Assembly: GCF_009882985.1 (NCBI RefSeq)
Contig: NZ_WTUZ01000022.1
Span: forward strand, 62,001 to 126,000
DNA length: 64,000 bases
Direction: 5' to 3'
Origin: Paenibacillus silvestris
Lineage (GTDB): Bacteria; Bacillota; Bacilli; Paenibacillales; NBRC-103111
The position numbers were made by a program, and so were the translations under genes. This document shows, one piece after another, positions 42,976-52,559 of this stretch. Every line of letters begins with the position of its first letter. Within the stretch, counting starts at the first letter, position 1. The notes beneath the pieces were generated by a model. The model made no database searches. It saw nothing but the letters and a program-made list of their open reading frames with translations, and was not told the DNA's origin.

Positions 42976-44687
42976 GTCAAATAGATCGTAAGAGCTACGC
43001 GCTGATGTTCGGGCCTACGACTGGCGATGCTATTCGTTTGGCAGACACGGAATTATGGGCGCAAATTGAGCATGATTACACTGTCTATGGAGACGAGTGC
43101 AAATTTGGCGGAGGGAAAGTAATCCGGGATGGCATGGGACAGTCCAGTGGTGCCACCCGGGATCAAGGCGTGCTAGACACGTTGATCACGAATGCTGTCA
43201 TAATCGATCATTGGGGAATTGTGAAAGGCGATATCGGGATCAAGGATGGACATATCGTCGGAATTGGCAAAGCCGGCAACCCCGATATTATGGATGGCGT
43301 GCATCCGAATCTGATTGTCGGAGCAAGTACAGAGGTCATCGCTGGTGAAGGTAAAATCGTGACGGCTGGGGGAATTGATGCCCACATTCATTATATATGT
43401 CCTCAGCAGATCGAAACGGCGCTATCCTCCGGCGTGACAACGATGATCGGCGGCGGTACAGGACCAGCGACTGGCACGAATGCGACAACATGTACGCCTG
43501 GCGCCTGGCATATGCGAAGGATGCTGGAATCTGCGGAAGCGTTCCCGATGAACCTGGGTTTCACAGGAAAAGGGAATTCCTCATTCTTGGCGCCGTTAGT
43601 TGAGCAAATTGAAGCGGGCGCCATTGGCCTGAAGCTGCATGAAGATTGGGGAACGACACCGGCGGCTATCGACACGTGCCTGAAAGCAGCCGATCAATAT
43701 GACGTTCAGGTTGCTATTCATACGGATACATTAAATGAAGCGGGATTTTTGGAGGATACGCTCGCTGCCATCAAAGGGCGTACCATCCACACTTATCATA
43801 CGGAAGGAGCGGGCGGAGGGCATGCGCCGGATATCATTCGGGCTGCTGCTGAGCTTAATATCTTGCCGTCTTCGACAAATCCGACACGTCCTTACACGAT
43901 CAATACGATTGAAGAGCATTTGGATATGCTGATGGTTTGCCATCATTTGGACAGCCGAATCCCTGAGGATGTGGCCTTTGCCGACTCGCGGATACGCCCG
44001 GAGACGATTGCTGCAGAGGATATTCTGCATGATCTTGGGGTGTTCAGCATGCTGAGTTCGGATTCGCAGGCGATGGGCCGGGTTGGCGAGGTCATCATCC
44101 GCACTTGGCAAACGGCGGATAAAATGAAGAAACAACGCGGACCGCTGGCGCCGGATACAGAAGATGGGGACAATTTCCGCATCAAGCGCTACATTGCGAA
44201 GTATACGATTAACCCAGCGATTACGCATGGTGTTTCGCACTTGGTTGGTTCTATCGAGCCTGGCAAATTCGCGGATCTAGTGGTCTGGAGCCCGATGTTC
44301 TTCGGGGTCAAACCTGATCTGGTGCTCAAGGGCGGCAGCATTGCCTATGCACAAATGGGAGATCCGAATGCGTCCATTCCAACGCCGCAGCCCGTCTTTG
44401 GAAGGCCGATGTTTGCCGCTTTCGGCAAGGCTTTGACACAAAGTTCGATAACGTTCGTTTCTCAGACGGCTTATGAGAATGGCATTGCGCAGAGGCTTGG
44501 TTTACAGAAGAGAATTGAGCCAGTGAAAGGCTGCCGTGAGATTTCGAAGAAAGACATGATTCATAACAATGGCACCCCTTCTATAGAAGTGAACCCGGAA
44601 ACGTATGAAGTCAAAGTAGATGGAGAAGCCATCACCTGTGAGCCAGCGACGAAGCTTCCAATGGCGCAATTATATTTCCTATTTTAA
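42972..44687 (+). CDS. ureC: Urease alpha (catalytic) subunit
   Basis: Hydrolyses urea to ammonia and carbamate at a dinickel centre. The start is GTG 42972, overlapping ureB, with GGGAGGGG upstream. The 571-aa protein has the nickel ligands in [10 protein letters not shown], the carbamylated lysine in [12 protein letters not shown], further His ligands in [10 protein letters not shown] and GAGGGHAPD, and the flap His in [20 protein letters not shown]. All catalytic positions look intact. Confidence 0.98.
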   Translation: MSQIDRKSYALMFGPTTGDAIRLADTELWAQIEHDYTVYGDECKFGGGKVIRDGMGQSSGATRDQGVLDTLITNAVIIDHWGIVKGDIGIKDGHIVGIGKAGNPDIMDGVHPNLIVGASTEVIAGEGKIVTAGGIDAHIHYICPQQIETALSSGVTTMIGGGTGPATGTNATTCTPGAWHMRRMLESAEAFPMNLGFTGKGNSSFLAPLVEQIEAGAIGLKLHEDWGTTPAAIDTCLKAADQYDVQVAIHTDTLNEAGFLEDTLAAIKGRTIHTYHTEGAGGGHAPDIIRAAAELNILPSSTNPTRPYTINTIEEHLDMLMVCHHLDSRIPEDVAFADSRIRPETIAAEDILHDLGVFSMLSSDSQAMGRVGEVIIRTWQTADKMKKQRGPLAPDTEDGDNFRIKRYIAKYTINPAITHGVSHLVGSIEPGKFADLVVWSPMFFGVKPDLVLKGGSIAYAQMGDPNASIPTPQPVFGRPMFAAFGKALTQSSITFVSQTAYENGIAQRLGLQKRIEPVKGCREISKKDMIHNNGTPSIEVNPETYEVKVDGEAITCEPATKLPMAQLYFLF

Positions 44688-44705
44688 AAAATGTGGGTGA
44701 TGCTC

Positions 44706-45440
44706 ATGGAAGAAGTACAGCGGGCAGCGGCCACGCAGCAAGAAGCGGCAGCCACCAAGTTTCACTGGCTTGCCTACCAGCAGCTTCTAGATTCAGCACT
44801 TCCAATCGGGGGCTTCTCACATTCCTTCGGCTTGGAAACGTTGGTTCAGCAAGGACGCTTGGAAACCGTTGATGAGCTCGAGGCTTACATCAGCACCATG
44901 CTCCTCCACAACTGGTCATCATCTGATGCGATGGTGATCAAAGCAGCCTACACCCATATTCCCGAGGGAGAATGGGTGCAGCTTTGGGCAATCGACCACA
45001 TGCTGCATGTGCAGCGGGTATCAAGCGAGGCAAGAAGTGGTGTTCAGAAGATGGGACGCAGGCTGCTGCAGTTATCCCGAGCTATGTATCCCGGGCTGGA
45101 TTGGAAGTCCTTAGACGAAGCAGTGAAGGCTGGGCGCTGCAGTGCCAATCATCCGGTTGTACATGGATGGGTGAGTTATCATCTTGGCGTGCCGCTGGAA
45201 CAAGCGGTGGAAGGATATCTGTACAGCTGTGTGATGACCTGTATCAATAGTGCTCTAAGGCTCATGTCCATGGGGCAAACGCAGGGCCAAACATTGCTTG
45301 CTAAGGTGATTCCGTTGATCGGAATGCAGTGGCAGCGCGTAGCTCACTTAGATCCCATGGATGCTTATACGAATTCACCCTCGGCTGATCTAGCGATGAT
45401 GCAGCACGAGACCCTATATTCGCGATTGTTCATGTCTTAA
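44706..45440 (+). CDS. ureF: Urease accessory protein UreF
   Basis: UreF works with UreD and UreG to load nickel into apo-urease, gating UreG GTPase activity. The start MEEVQRAAA (44706) has GGGTGAT upstream. The 244-aa helical protein has the diagnostic [20 protein letters not shown] and the late [13 protein letters not shown] region. Confidence 0.95.
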   Translation: MEEVQRAAATQQEAAATKFHWLAYQQLLDSALPIGGFSHSFGLETLVQQGRLETVDELEAYISTMLLHNWSSSDAMVIKAAYTHIPEGEWVQLWAIDHMLHVQRVSSEARSGVQKMGRRLLQLSRAMYPGLDWKSLDEAVKAGRCSANHPVVHGWVSYHLGVPLEQAVEGYLYSCVMTCINSALRLMSMGQTQGQTLLAKVIPLIGMQWQRVAHLDPMDAYTNSPSADLAMMQHETLYSRLFMS

Positions 45441-45463
45441 CTCAAATTCAAGGAGGAATGACT

Positions 45464-46123
45464 ATGTGTCAAGGACAAGGTCATCATCATCATCAATGGG
45501 AGAAGCCATCTGTCGATCGGAGCCGCCCGATGCGTATCGGTATCGGAGGGCCTGTTGGCTCCGGCAAAACAGCCCTAGTCGAGCGCCTAGCTCGGAAGCT
45601 TAAAGACCGTCTCAGCATCGCGGTGATTACGAATGATATCTACACGAAGGAAGATGCCCGTATTTTGATCAGCTCGGAGGCATTGCCCGAAGAACGCATT
45701 ATCGGAGTGGAGACCGGTGGATGTCCGCATACCGCTATTCGCGAAGATGCCTCTATGAATTTCGAAGCGATTGAAGAACTGGAGCAGCGCTTTGAGCATC
45801 TGGATATCATTTTCATTGAGAGTGGCGGTGATAATTTGGCTGCGGCTTTCAGTCCGGAATTAGTGGATCGTTTCATCTATATTATCGATGTTGCCCAAGG
45901 GGAGAAAATTCCGCGTAAAGGCGGCCCTGGCATTATGAGGTCCGATATGCTCATCATTAACAAAATCGATTTAGCTCCGTATGTTGGCGCCAGCCTGGAA
46001 GTTATGGATTCGGATACGAAGAAAATGCGTGGCGACCGTCCGTACATTTTCTCCAACCTGATGGGCGGCACAGGACTTGATGATATTGTGACATGGGTGG
46101 AGCAGGAGTTCAGCCATGCCTAA
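45464..46123 (+). CDS. ureG: Urease accessory GTPase UreG with His-rich N-terminus
   Basis: The start [12 protein letters not shown] (45464) is 7 bp after AGGAGGA; an ATG at 45458 is too close. The 219-aa GTPase has the P-loop GPVGSGKTA, the metal-binding CPH of [19 protein letters not shown] and NKID. The N-terminal histidine cluster is a feature often found in UreE and could help deliver nickel, since no ureE is present in the operon. Confidence 0.96.
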   Translation: MCQGQGHHHHQWEKPSVDRSRPMRIGIGGPVGSGKTALVERLARKLKDRLSIAVITNDIYTKEDARILISSEALPEERIIGVETGGCPHTAIREDASMNFEAIEELEQRFEHLDIIFIESGGDNLAAAFSPELVDRFIYIIDVAQGEKIPRKGGPGIMRSDMLIINKIDLAPYVGASLEVMDSDTKKMRGDRPYIFSNLMGGTGLDDIVTWVEQEFSHA

Positions 46124-46970
46124 GGTGACCGGGGAGATCAAGGCAGCATTTGCGGTACGCAGCGGCGTCACGCAGCTGGTTCACAAATATCATGCCTCCC
46201 CGCTCAAAATCGCCAAAACGTTCCGCTATGAGAATGAAACGTTCACTGGAGACCAGCCCGTGGAGCAACTGGGCGTCTATATGATGGACTGTTCCCCGGG
46301 ACTGATGTCAGGGGATCATTACGAAATTAACGTGCGCCTTGAAGAGGGCGCACGTGTTTATCTAACGAACCAATCGTTCACGAAGGTTCATCCTGCCTTA
46401 GGGGAGCAGGGAAGCACGCAGCACCAATCGCTGCATGTGGAGGCAGATGCGCTGCTGGAATACATCCCAGAGCCGCTCATGCTGTACAAAGATGCCCGTT
46501 TGTTCTCCGAAACGGAGGTGTTTCTTGCTCCAGGCGCTGCGTGTATATTCTCTGATGTTCTCTGTCCGGGACGAACGCAGAGGGGAGAGATCTTTCAATA
46601 CTCGCGGTATACCAATCGCATGAGGGTCTGGTACGGCACGGAGCTGATTTATTATCAGAACCAGAGGATTGAACCTCAGGATATGAGGCTCACAGCTCCT
46701 GGGAGTTGGGAGCAGGAGACGCATCTGGGGAATTTGTACATCTTCTCAGATCGGCTTGGGCAGCGGCATCTCGATAGCTTGATGGCCTACCTCGAGAAGA
46801 TTAATGGCATTGAACAAGTCCGTATCGGAGCCAGTCTTACGTATAAACACGGGATCATCGTCACTGTCATGGGTCGGCATGCCTGGCAACTGCAGCATGT
46901 CCTTAGCATAGCCTGGCATGAACTGCGCCGAAGCTTGCTTGCCTTAACCCCATTAATGGTTAATAAATAA
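46116..46970 (+). CDS. ureD: Urease accessory protein UreD (UreH)
   Basis: The 284-aa protein is the scaffold that binds apo-urease and carries nickel from UreG through UreF. Family marks are [31 protein letters not shown] and [16 protein letters not shown]. It overlaps the ureG end by 8 bp and is the last gene of the operon. Confidence 0.95.
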   Translation: MPKVTGEIKAAFAVRSGVTQLVHKYHASPLKIAKTFRYENETFTGDQPVEQLGVYMMDCSPGLMSGDHYEINVRLEEGARVYLTNQSFTKVHPALGEQGSTQHQSLHVEADALLEYIPEPLMLYKDARLFSETEVFLAPGAACIFSDVLCPGRTQRGEIFQYSRYTNRMRVWYGTELIYYQNQRIEPQDMRLTAPGSWEQETHLGNLYIFSDRLGQRHLDSLMAYLEKINGIEQVRIGASLTYKHGIIVTVMGRHAWQLQHVLSIAWHELRRSLLALTPLMVNK

Positions 46971-46974
46971 GTTG

Positions 46975-47000
46975 AAAGGAGCCCTAGGGCTCCTTTTTTT
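46975..47000 (+). terminator. Terminator of the urease operon
   Basis: GGAGCCCTAGGGCTCC palindrome with a T7 tail, beginning 5 bp after the ureD stop. Confidence 0.92.
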
Positions 47001-47166
47001 GCGTTGGGAGAGAATGGTAAGTTTATTTTCCACGCATACTGGTAGGAGAATCGACAATATCATGACAACTTCCCCGACTTCATTGTCAAACCGTGTAGGG
47101 GTTGGTATGATAAATGAGATCATAAATAAGTTAGCTCGGAAGTTCGATATAGAGGAGGGCAATGAC

Positions 47167-48144
47167 GTGGAAAATCAAGCTAGTTACGAAAGCATTTCTA
47201 ACGATTCGACACAAGGTTCCGCTCGGAACGAAGCCATAGATGCAGTCAATAAGTCAACATCTGTAGAGCCTGTGACGTTAAAAGATTTCTATCGCTTGGT
47301 GAAGCCGGGGATTATTTATTCGAACCTAATGACGGCCTTCGCCGGATATTGGATGGCTGCACGCTGGGACGTAAGTTGGGCCCATTTATTTTTTACAATG
47401 CTCGGAACAGCTCTTGTTATGGCTGGCGGCACGGTGCTGAACAATTACCTGGACCGTGAGATGGATGCCAAGATGGAACGGACGCAGAACAGAGCACTGC
47501 CTAGTGGAAGACTCGGTCCCAACGTAGTTTTATGGTACGGCATTATTCTGGGAACGATCGGACTAGCTGTCCTCTATTTTGGAGCAGCGTCCCCGCTTGC
47601 AACGTTGATCGGGTTAATTGGATTGTTCTTGTATGTATGGCTCTATACCGCATGGTTCAAAAGAACCTCAGTCTGGAGCACATTCGTAGGCGCATTCTCT
47701 GGAGCAACGCCACCGGTTATCGGGTACTGCGCAGTTAGTGGCACCGTGGATTTAGGAGCTATCTTGGTATTCCTTTTCTTATTCCTATGGCAGCCGCCGC
47801 ACTTCTGGGCACTTGGCATTCGCCGCATGGAAGAATATCGCGCCGCAGGTTTCCCGCTTTTACCAGTGGTTAAAGGATCTTATGTGACTAAGATTTCCAT
47901 GGTCCGTTATGTCGTGCTGCTTGTTCCGGTTACTGTTATGTTGACTGCTTACGGATATGTGGGTTACCTCTTTTTGTTCGGCTCTACGATTCTCGGATTA
48001 GTCTGGGTGTTCATGAGCGTGAAGGGTTTCAAAGCAACTGGTGAGGCTGAAGTCGTATGGGCGAAACGCATGTTTCTTTTCTCGATTATGTATCTAACGC
48101 TTTTATCGATCCTCATGGTTATTGATACGGTGAAGATTAGCTAA
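47167..48144 (+). CDS. ctaB: Protoheme IX farnesyltransferase (haem O synthase)
   Basis: The start is GTG 47167, with GAGGAGGG upstream; the longer frame from 46972 begins inside the urease terminator and is not real. The 325-aa membrane protein of the UbiA family has the polyprenyl-binding NNYLDREMDAKMERTQNRAL and the second acidic loop YTAWFKRTSVWSTFVGAFSG, plus WQPPHFWALGIRR. It makes haem O for terminal oxidases. An N-terminal extension of about 40 polar residues precedes the usual start of the family. It is followed 11 bp later by the Sco gene. Confidence 0.94.
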   Translation: MENQASYESISNDSTQGSARNEAIDAVNKSTSVEPVTLKDFYRLVKPGIIYSNLMTAFAGYWMAARWDVSWAHLFFTMLGTALVMAGGTVLNNYLDREMDAKMERTQNRALPSGRLGPNVVLWYGIILGTIGLAVLYFGAASPLATLIGLIGLFLYVWLYTAWFKRTSVWSTFVGAFSGATPPVIGYCAVSGTVDLGAILVFLFLFLWQPPHFWALGIRRMEEYRAAGFPLLPVVKGSYVTKISMVRYVVLLVPVTVMLTAYGYVGYLFLFGSTILGLVWVFMSVKGFKATGEAEVVWAKRMFLFSIMYLTLLSILMVIDTVKIS

Positions 48145-48155
48145 ATGAAGGACGG

Positions 48156-48797
48156 ATGACGAAGATGAGTACATTTTTTGAAAAAAATTGGTTCAAGCTG
48201 GCGCTAGGCGCTATCTTGATTGCGATGATTGCTTCTTTTGCCTATAAGCTTTGGGTCAACAGCAGCGAACCGGATCAACGCTTAACGGCGATGAAGCAGT
48301 CTCCGTCTTTTCAACTGCAAGACTTGGATGGGAAGACCGTTGCTTCTGCGGATACGGATGGCAAAGTAAGACTCGTTTATTTCTTCTATTCTTTTTGCCC
48401 GGACGTCTGCCTGCCGACAACATTTTTACTGACTCAAGTGCAAGATGAATTGAAGAAAAAAGAACTGTTCGGTACCAAATCCGAAATTATCTCCATCACC
48501 GTTGATCCAAACCGGGATACACCGGCTGTACTTAAGGAGTTCGGAACCAAGTTTGAGTCCAAGCCTGATCCAAGCGGATGGATGTTCCTCCGTGGTGAAG
48601 AAGCGAAGACCCACAAACTTGCCGAGGATTTCGGCATCATGGTCATTAAGGAGAAGGACGGAAACTTCTCTCACTCCAATGCTATTTTACTTGTTGATAA
48701 AAAAGGGAAGTTGCGGAATTATTATGATGCAAGCAATCCGGAATTGGATGCCGACCATATTGTCAAAGATGTGGTGACCTTGTCCAAAGAGAAATAA
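48156..48797 (+). CDS. sco: Sco family copper chaperone for cytochrome c oxidase
   Basis: The 213-aa protein has one N-terminal membrane anchor (about 12-30) and an extracytoplasmic thioredoxin-like domain. Copper ligands are Cys81 and Cys85 (FCPDVCLPT) and the His in FSHSNAILLV. It delivers copper to the CuA site of cytochrome c oxidase, fitting its position after ctaB. The start could also be ATG 48165. Confidence 0.94.
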   Translation: MTKMSTFFEKNWFKLALGAILIAMIASFAYKLWVNSSEPDQRLTAMKQSPSFQLQDLDGKTVASADTDGKVRLVYFFYSFCPDVCLPTTFLLTQVQDELKKKELFGTKSEIISITVDPNRDTPAVLKEFGTKFESKPDPSGWMFLRGEEAKTHKLAEDFGIMVIKEKDGNFSHSNAILLVDKKGKLRNYYDASNPELDADHIVKDVVTLSKEK

Positions 48798-48811
48798 GTT
48801 AACTACATAAA

Positions 48812-49165
48812 CTATTCAAGAGCAGGATCTGGTGAAGGGTAGATAATATACTCCTCCAGACCTGCTTTTTCTAATTGCTGAATAAGATATTCCTCAGGCG
48901 TCCCCTCAACCCCGGCATACCCTCTGCGCGTATAAATTTGCTCGGCATCCGGGAATGTATCCCGCAACAGAAAGCGTATCCTTTTTCCGGAAGAATCATT
49001 ATCTGTAAACAAATAAACTTGCTTGTCTCCTGCTTTTTTGTGCAGCTCCTCCAAGGTTTGTGAGCTAGGTGTTCCGAAAGTGCACAGAATCTGAACGCTA
49101 TCAACAACGACGCGCTTTAAGCGGCTTTTGTCGTTTTTGCCTTCAACAATAATTGTGATCGACAT
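48812..49165 (-). CDS. Small Toprim-domain protein
   Basis: A 117-aa protein that is little more than a Toprim fold: the acidic Glu in IIVEGKNDKSRL and the DxD in YLFTDNDSSGKRIRF. It resembles the YusF/RNase M5-like small Toprim proteins of Bacillales. A nuclease or nucleotidyl-transfer role is likely from the fold, but the substrate is unknown. The ATG follows TGGAGGAT. Confidence 0.85.
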   Translation of the reverse strand: MSITIIVEGKNDKSRLKRVVVDSVQILCTFGTPSSQTLEELHKKAGDKQVYLFTDNDSSGKRIRFLLRDTFPDAEQIYTRRGYAGVEGTPEEYLIQQLEKAGLEEYIIYPSPDPALE

Positions 49166-49332
49166 GGGCTATCCTCCATCAGGCTTTTTTGTAGTATAAC
49201 CTGTTTTTGTAAGCGATCCAAGGATGCCATTCGACGTTTGCTCAAAAAATATGCTGCCATTTCCCGGGAAATGACAGAGAATGACAGCACAAAGACGGCT
49301 TGAACATCCCAAGCCGCCATGAGCAGGAAGCG

Positions 49333-50499
49333 TTATGTCGTAACTGGTGATTTAAACGTGCGCAAAGGTAAAAGCGAAAGTGCCAGCATGAGGACGAAAA
49401 AGGCGATAAAATAAGAGGAAATATGGTCGCGAAGCTGCCCAGCCATCATAGGGCCAATAAAGGCGCCAACAGAGTAAGAAATAGAGAGCAGAGAAAAGAC
49501 GCGTCCGTAACGATTGCTGCTGGTAATGCTGGCAAGCAGTGCTGCTAAAGCGGGATAGATGACACCTTTGGCCATACCGATCAGGAAGAGGGAAACTGAC
49601 AAGGGGATGGGCCACTGAATGGCTAAGCCAAAGAATACAACAGCTAACGACAAGCTTCCACAGACAGTTCGGATAAATGGCGGCACTTTATTAAGGAACC
49701 AGAACGAGATGCTTAGCAGAGCCCCTAAGCTGATTAATGTGAAAAATACGCCAGAGGTAAGTATAGATTCGCGAGCAGATTTCATAAGCGGCAGCTCAAA
49801 GAATAAAATGCCTTGGGAGCAGGAAAGCGCCATGGGAATAAGGAAAAATAGCCAAGGGACTGACACGCCGGCAGGCAAATTGGAATCCTCTTCTGGCATC
49901 CCGTGGCCATGATGATCCAAAATTTGAGGTTTACCAGCGGATTGGCTCAGCAGCTGTTTTTCTTTGACACCAAAGATAGCTAGAAATCCCGTTATAATCA
50001 GAATCCAGCCCAACACGGAAAAAGCGGTTGTAAAGCCGATCTTGGCCACTAAAATGGCTCCAGCCGCAGGAGAAACCACGGAAGCTAACGTGTGGATCAG
50101 GCCGTTCCCCGCCATCAGTTTACTCTGCTCAATGCGGTCTTTGGCGATGCGAGCAAGCAGTGACAAGCAGGCCGGAGATAAGAAGGCAAGCACAAATCCG
50201 CTTATGGAACGAATGTAGAGCAGGTGCCATGGATCTTTGACATTAGATTGAAAAAGTAAGATGATCCCTGCTACAATCAGGCTAAAGACAATGAAAAATT
50301 TGCTGCCGTATTTGTCCACACCATAACCAGCGATGAGATTGCCGGGCAAGTGCGTGATCGAGTATACGCCCATGATTAGCCCTATAAAGGAAGGAGCGGC
50401 CCCTAAGGATAAGGCGAAAGGTGACAGAATCGGGTACTGTGCGTGCAAATCAAAAAAAGCCACAAACATAAATAAGTACAGCCAAAGGGCTGTTCGCAT
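49333..50499 (-). CDS. Major facilitator superfamily transporter
   Basis: The start MRTALWLYLF (50499) has GGTGGTGAG upstream. The 388-aa protein has about 12 membrane helices and the MFS loop GYGVDKYGSKFF between helices 2 and 3. The central loop includes a short His/Gly stretch (LDHHGHGMPEED). It looks like a drug or sugar exporter; I cannot name a substrate. It is monocistronic. Confidence 0.88.
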   Translation of the reverse strand: MRTALWLYLFMFVAFFDLHAQYPILSPFALSLGAAPSFIGLIMGVYSITHLPGNLIAGYGVDKYGSKFFIVFSLIVAGIILLFQSNVKDPWHLLYIRSISGFVLAFLSPACLSLLARIAKDRIEQSKLMAGNGLIHTLASVVSPAAGAILVAKIGFTTAFSVLGWILIITGFLAIFGVKEKQLLSQSAGKPQILDHHGHGMPEEDSNLPAGVSVPWLFFLIPMALSCSQGILFFELPLMKSARESILTSGVFFTLISLGALLSISFWFLNKVPPFIRTVCGSLSLAVVFFGLAIQWPIPLSVSLFLIGMAKGVIYPALAALLASITSSNRYGRVFSLLSISYSVGAFIGPMMAGQLRDHISSYFIAFFVLMLALSLLPLRTFKSPVTT

Positions 50500-50603
50500 G
50501 TGCTCACCACCTTGATTAGACTTGTCTCTTCTTAAGATGTACGCCGCTTGTCCGATGGATATGACCTTTCCGTATAATTGACACAATTCTGATGGAGGAA
50601 GCT

Positions 50604-50759
50604 ATGGATGCTTATGTGATTCTTTTGCTGGCATGTGTCGCTGTTTTTCTAGTATTCCGGCTTCGGCAGTCCTTTCGCAAAACGAGAGGCAAAGCCGATC
50701 AAACGGATGAAATTCAACGAAAACTAGCGTTGTTAAAGAAAAAAAGGGATGAAGACTGA
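50604..50759 (+). CDS. Small single-pass membrane protein, 51 aa
   Basis: ATG 50604 has GGAGG 5 bp upstream. The peptide has one hydrophobic helix (VILLLACVAVFLVF, about 5-18), then a highly charged tail (RLRQSFRKTRGK ... LALLKKKRDED). It lies 55 bp before the next gene on the same strand. I do not recognise it, but the site and layout support a real gene. Confidence 0.65.
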   Translation: MDAYVILLLACVAVFLVFRLRQSFRKTRGKADQTDEIQRKLALLKKKRDED

Positions 50760-50814
50760 GGATTCCCTGTAGTATGATAGGGATGGACTTTTAGATTAAC
50801 AGGAGGGGTTCTTT

Positions 50815-51246
50815 TTGGATCAGTGGATTTCATTTGCACAGGATCGTTGGTATTTACTAGTTGCCGCTATTATTATTTTATTTATTGTTATTGGGATTGT
50901 GAAAACAGTCATTAAATGGATTGTTGTCATTGTAGTTGTCGGTGCGCTCATCGTTTATGGAGCAAGTTATAAGGATAAAATAAAGGATATTGGGACAAGC
51001 GTGGTAACCCAAGTTGGCGATGAGGTCAAAGACAAAGCTATCAGTACGTTGACTGCGGAAGCGAAAGAAGCACAATTCAAGGCCAATCCTGACGGGTCCT
51101 TTATCGTTTCGACGAAGAGTCTGAAAGTGGAAGGCAAAGCAGGAACGGATGAAGTTCAGGTTACTTTTCTTGGCAAAACTTTCAAAATGAGCGCGAATGC
51201 CGCAGTGAATGCTTTCATAGAACAAGCGAAGAAAAACGCAGGCTAG
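50815..51246 (+). CDS. Membrane-anchored hypothetical protein, 143 aa
   Basis: The start is TTG 50815 after AGGAGGGG. The N-terminus has two closely spaced hydrophobic segments (WYLLVAAIIILFIVIGIV and WIVVIVVVGALIVYGA). The remainder is soluble and Lys/Ala-rich (KDKAISTLTAEAKEAQFKAN, FIVSTKSLKVEG). It lies 30 bp before the transglutaminase-fusion gene, so the two probably act together at the membrane. The family is not recognised. Confidence 0.75.
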   Translation: MDQWISFAQDRWYLLVAAIIILFIVIGIVKTVIKWIVVIVVVGALIVYGASYKDKIKDIGTSVVTQVGDEVKDKAISTLTAEAKEAQFKANPDGSFIVSTKSLKVEGKAGTDEVQVTFLGKTFKMSANAAVNAFIEQAKKNAG

Positions 51247-51276
51247 TAGAATTAGGAGTAGGGAGGGTGAGCAGTC

Positions 51277-52422
51277 ATGGATATTACCTGGTTCAAAGCC
51301 AATTCAATTAACTTCATATCCATTGTGATTGTGCTCACTTTCGCGGGCTCTGTCCTTCAAGGGTTTTTCCGAGGCGGGTCTGGATCTGCGAAACACCTTC
51401 TGTCCATGCTCGTGGAAGCGGTCATCGTCATTGTGTCCATGTTCATTGCGTGGAAGGGTGTGCAGCTTATTTCGCCTTTGATTCAAACCTGGCTGAAAGG
51501 TCAGAATCTGCAAGTGCCATCCGTAGAGATTAGTGCTCTTAAGCAAGCCTACTATACAGCTTTAACTAGCATTCGAGATTTCCCGCTGCTGCGCTTCGGC
51601 GTATTGTTTTTGCTCGGCTATATGATTGTGAAGCAGTTCCTGAACCTGCTGATTGACCCGCTGATTGGACATTGGCTGGCGCATCGTGATCCATATCGGG
51701 AACGCAGTAATTCGTTCATCTCCTCCGTTTCTGGGGGAGCAATCGGCTCTGTAGCCGGTTTCGCACGAGCGCTCATACTGATTGCCGTTTTGTTCATTTA
51801 TGTGACTTTATTCCCGCATTCCATGGTGACCCCGTATATCGAGTCCTCTCAGATGTATCAAAAAGGGGCGAAGGAAGTCATTTCTCCCTTCACTGGAGAC
51901 TTCATTGCCGATAAGGTGCCGGTATTCACCCGGGCGGTGGAGCAGGAATTCACGAACATTTTACAACGAAAATATGAAGTTCTGGATGCAAAGGTCCCTG
52001 GCAACATCGTAGATGCGGCCAAAGAGGTAACCGCCAGTGGAACGACAGATGAAGAGAAGGCGAAACTGCTGTACAAATGGGTGGGCAGCCGAATCGACTA
52101 CGACTGGGATAAAGTGAAGCTGTATGAAGAACAGCGTATTTGGAAGGAACAGACCCCAGAGGATACGTTCAACACCCGAGAAGGGGTGTGCATCGATTAC
52201 TCCAGATTATATGCCCAAATGGCTAGAGCTGTAGGTCTGGATGTTAAGGTTGTAACTGGCCTTGGATATGATGGGCAGGGCAGCTACGGACCTCACGCAT
52301 GGAACGAAGTGTACCTCAAAGAGTCCAAGATTTGGGTGCCTTTGGATTCAACTTGGGTAGCCAGTGGGGGCAACTGGTTCAATCCGCCAAACTTTGACCA
52401 AACGCATATTAGAGATGTTTAA
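51277..52422 (+). CDS. Membrane protein with CvpA-like and transglutaminase-like domains
   Basis: The 381-aa protein has about four membrane helices in its first 190 residues with a CvpA-like look (FISIVIVLTFAGSVLQGFFRG, FISSVSGGAIGSVAGFARAL). An external C-terminal transglutaminase-like domain follows. The catalytic triad is visible: Cys in TREGVCIDYSRLYAQMARAV, His in YGPHAWNEVYL and Asp in WVPLDSTWV. Proteins of this core act as cysteine proteases or cross-linkers. The start follows GTAGGGAGG. A role in envelope or spore-coat assembly is plausible but unproven. Confidence 0.87.
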   Translation: MDITWFKANSINFISIVIVLTFAGSVLQGFFRGGSGSAKHLLSMLVEAVIVIVSMFIAWKGVQLISPLIQTWLKGQNLQVPSVEISALKQAYYTALTSIRDFPLLRFGVLFLLGYMIVKQFLNLLIDPLIGHWLAHRDPYRERSNSFISSVSGGAIGSVAGFARALILIAVLFIYVTLFPHSMVTPYIESSQMYQKGAKEVISPFTGDFIADKVPVFTRAVEQEFTNILQRKYEVLDAKVPGNIVDAAKEVTASGTTDEEKAKLLYKWVGSRIDYDWDKVKLYEEQRIWKEQTPEDTFNTREGVCIDYSRLYAQMARAVGLDVKVVTGLGYDGQGSYGPHAWNEVYLKESKIWVPLDSTWVASGGNWFNPPNFDQTHIRDV

Positions 52423-52447
52423 CCCTATTGAGAGTTAATAAAAGGAA

Positions 52448-52490
52448 GCAAGGTGGCTTCTCTCGGAGATCCGGGGGAGGCTTTTTTGTG
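52448..52490 (+). terminator. Terminator after the transglutaminase gene
   Basis: GCTTCTCTCGG / CCGGGGGAGGC stem (with G-U pairs) and a T6 tail. Confidence 0.8.
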
Positions 52491-52559
52491 ATTTTTCTCA
52501 TCCATTCGTAAATGTGGTAAACTATTAAGGTGCTATTTTGAGAACATGAAGGAGTCCGT

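Noticed and set aside
46972-47166. N-terminal extension of ctaB from 46972
   Set aside because: It begins inside the urease terminator and has no family similarity; GTG 47167 has a perfect ribosome binding site.
49117-49320. 67-codon minus-strand frame between the MFS and Toprim genes
   Set aside because: It overlaps the start of the Toprim gene out of frame and has no ribosome binding site.
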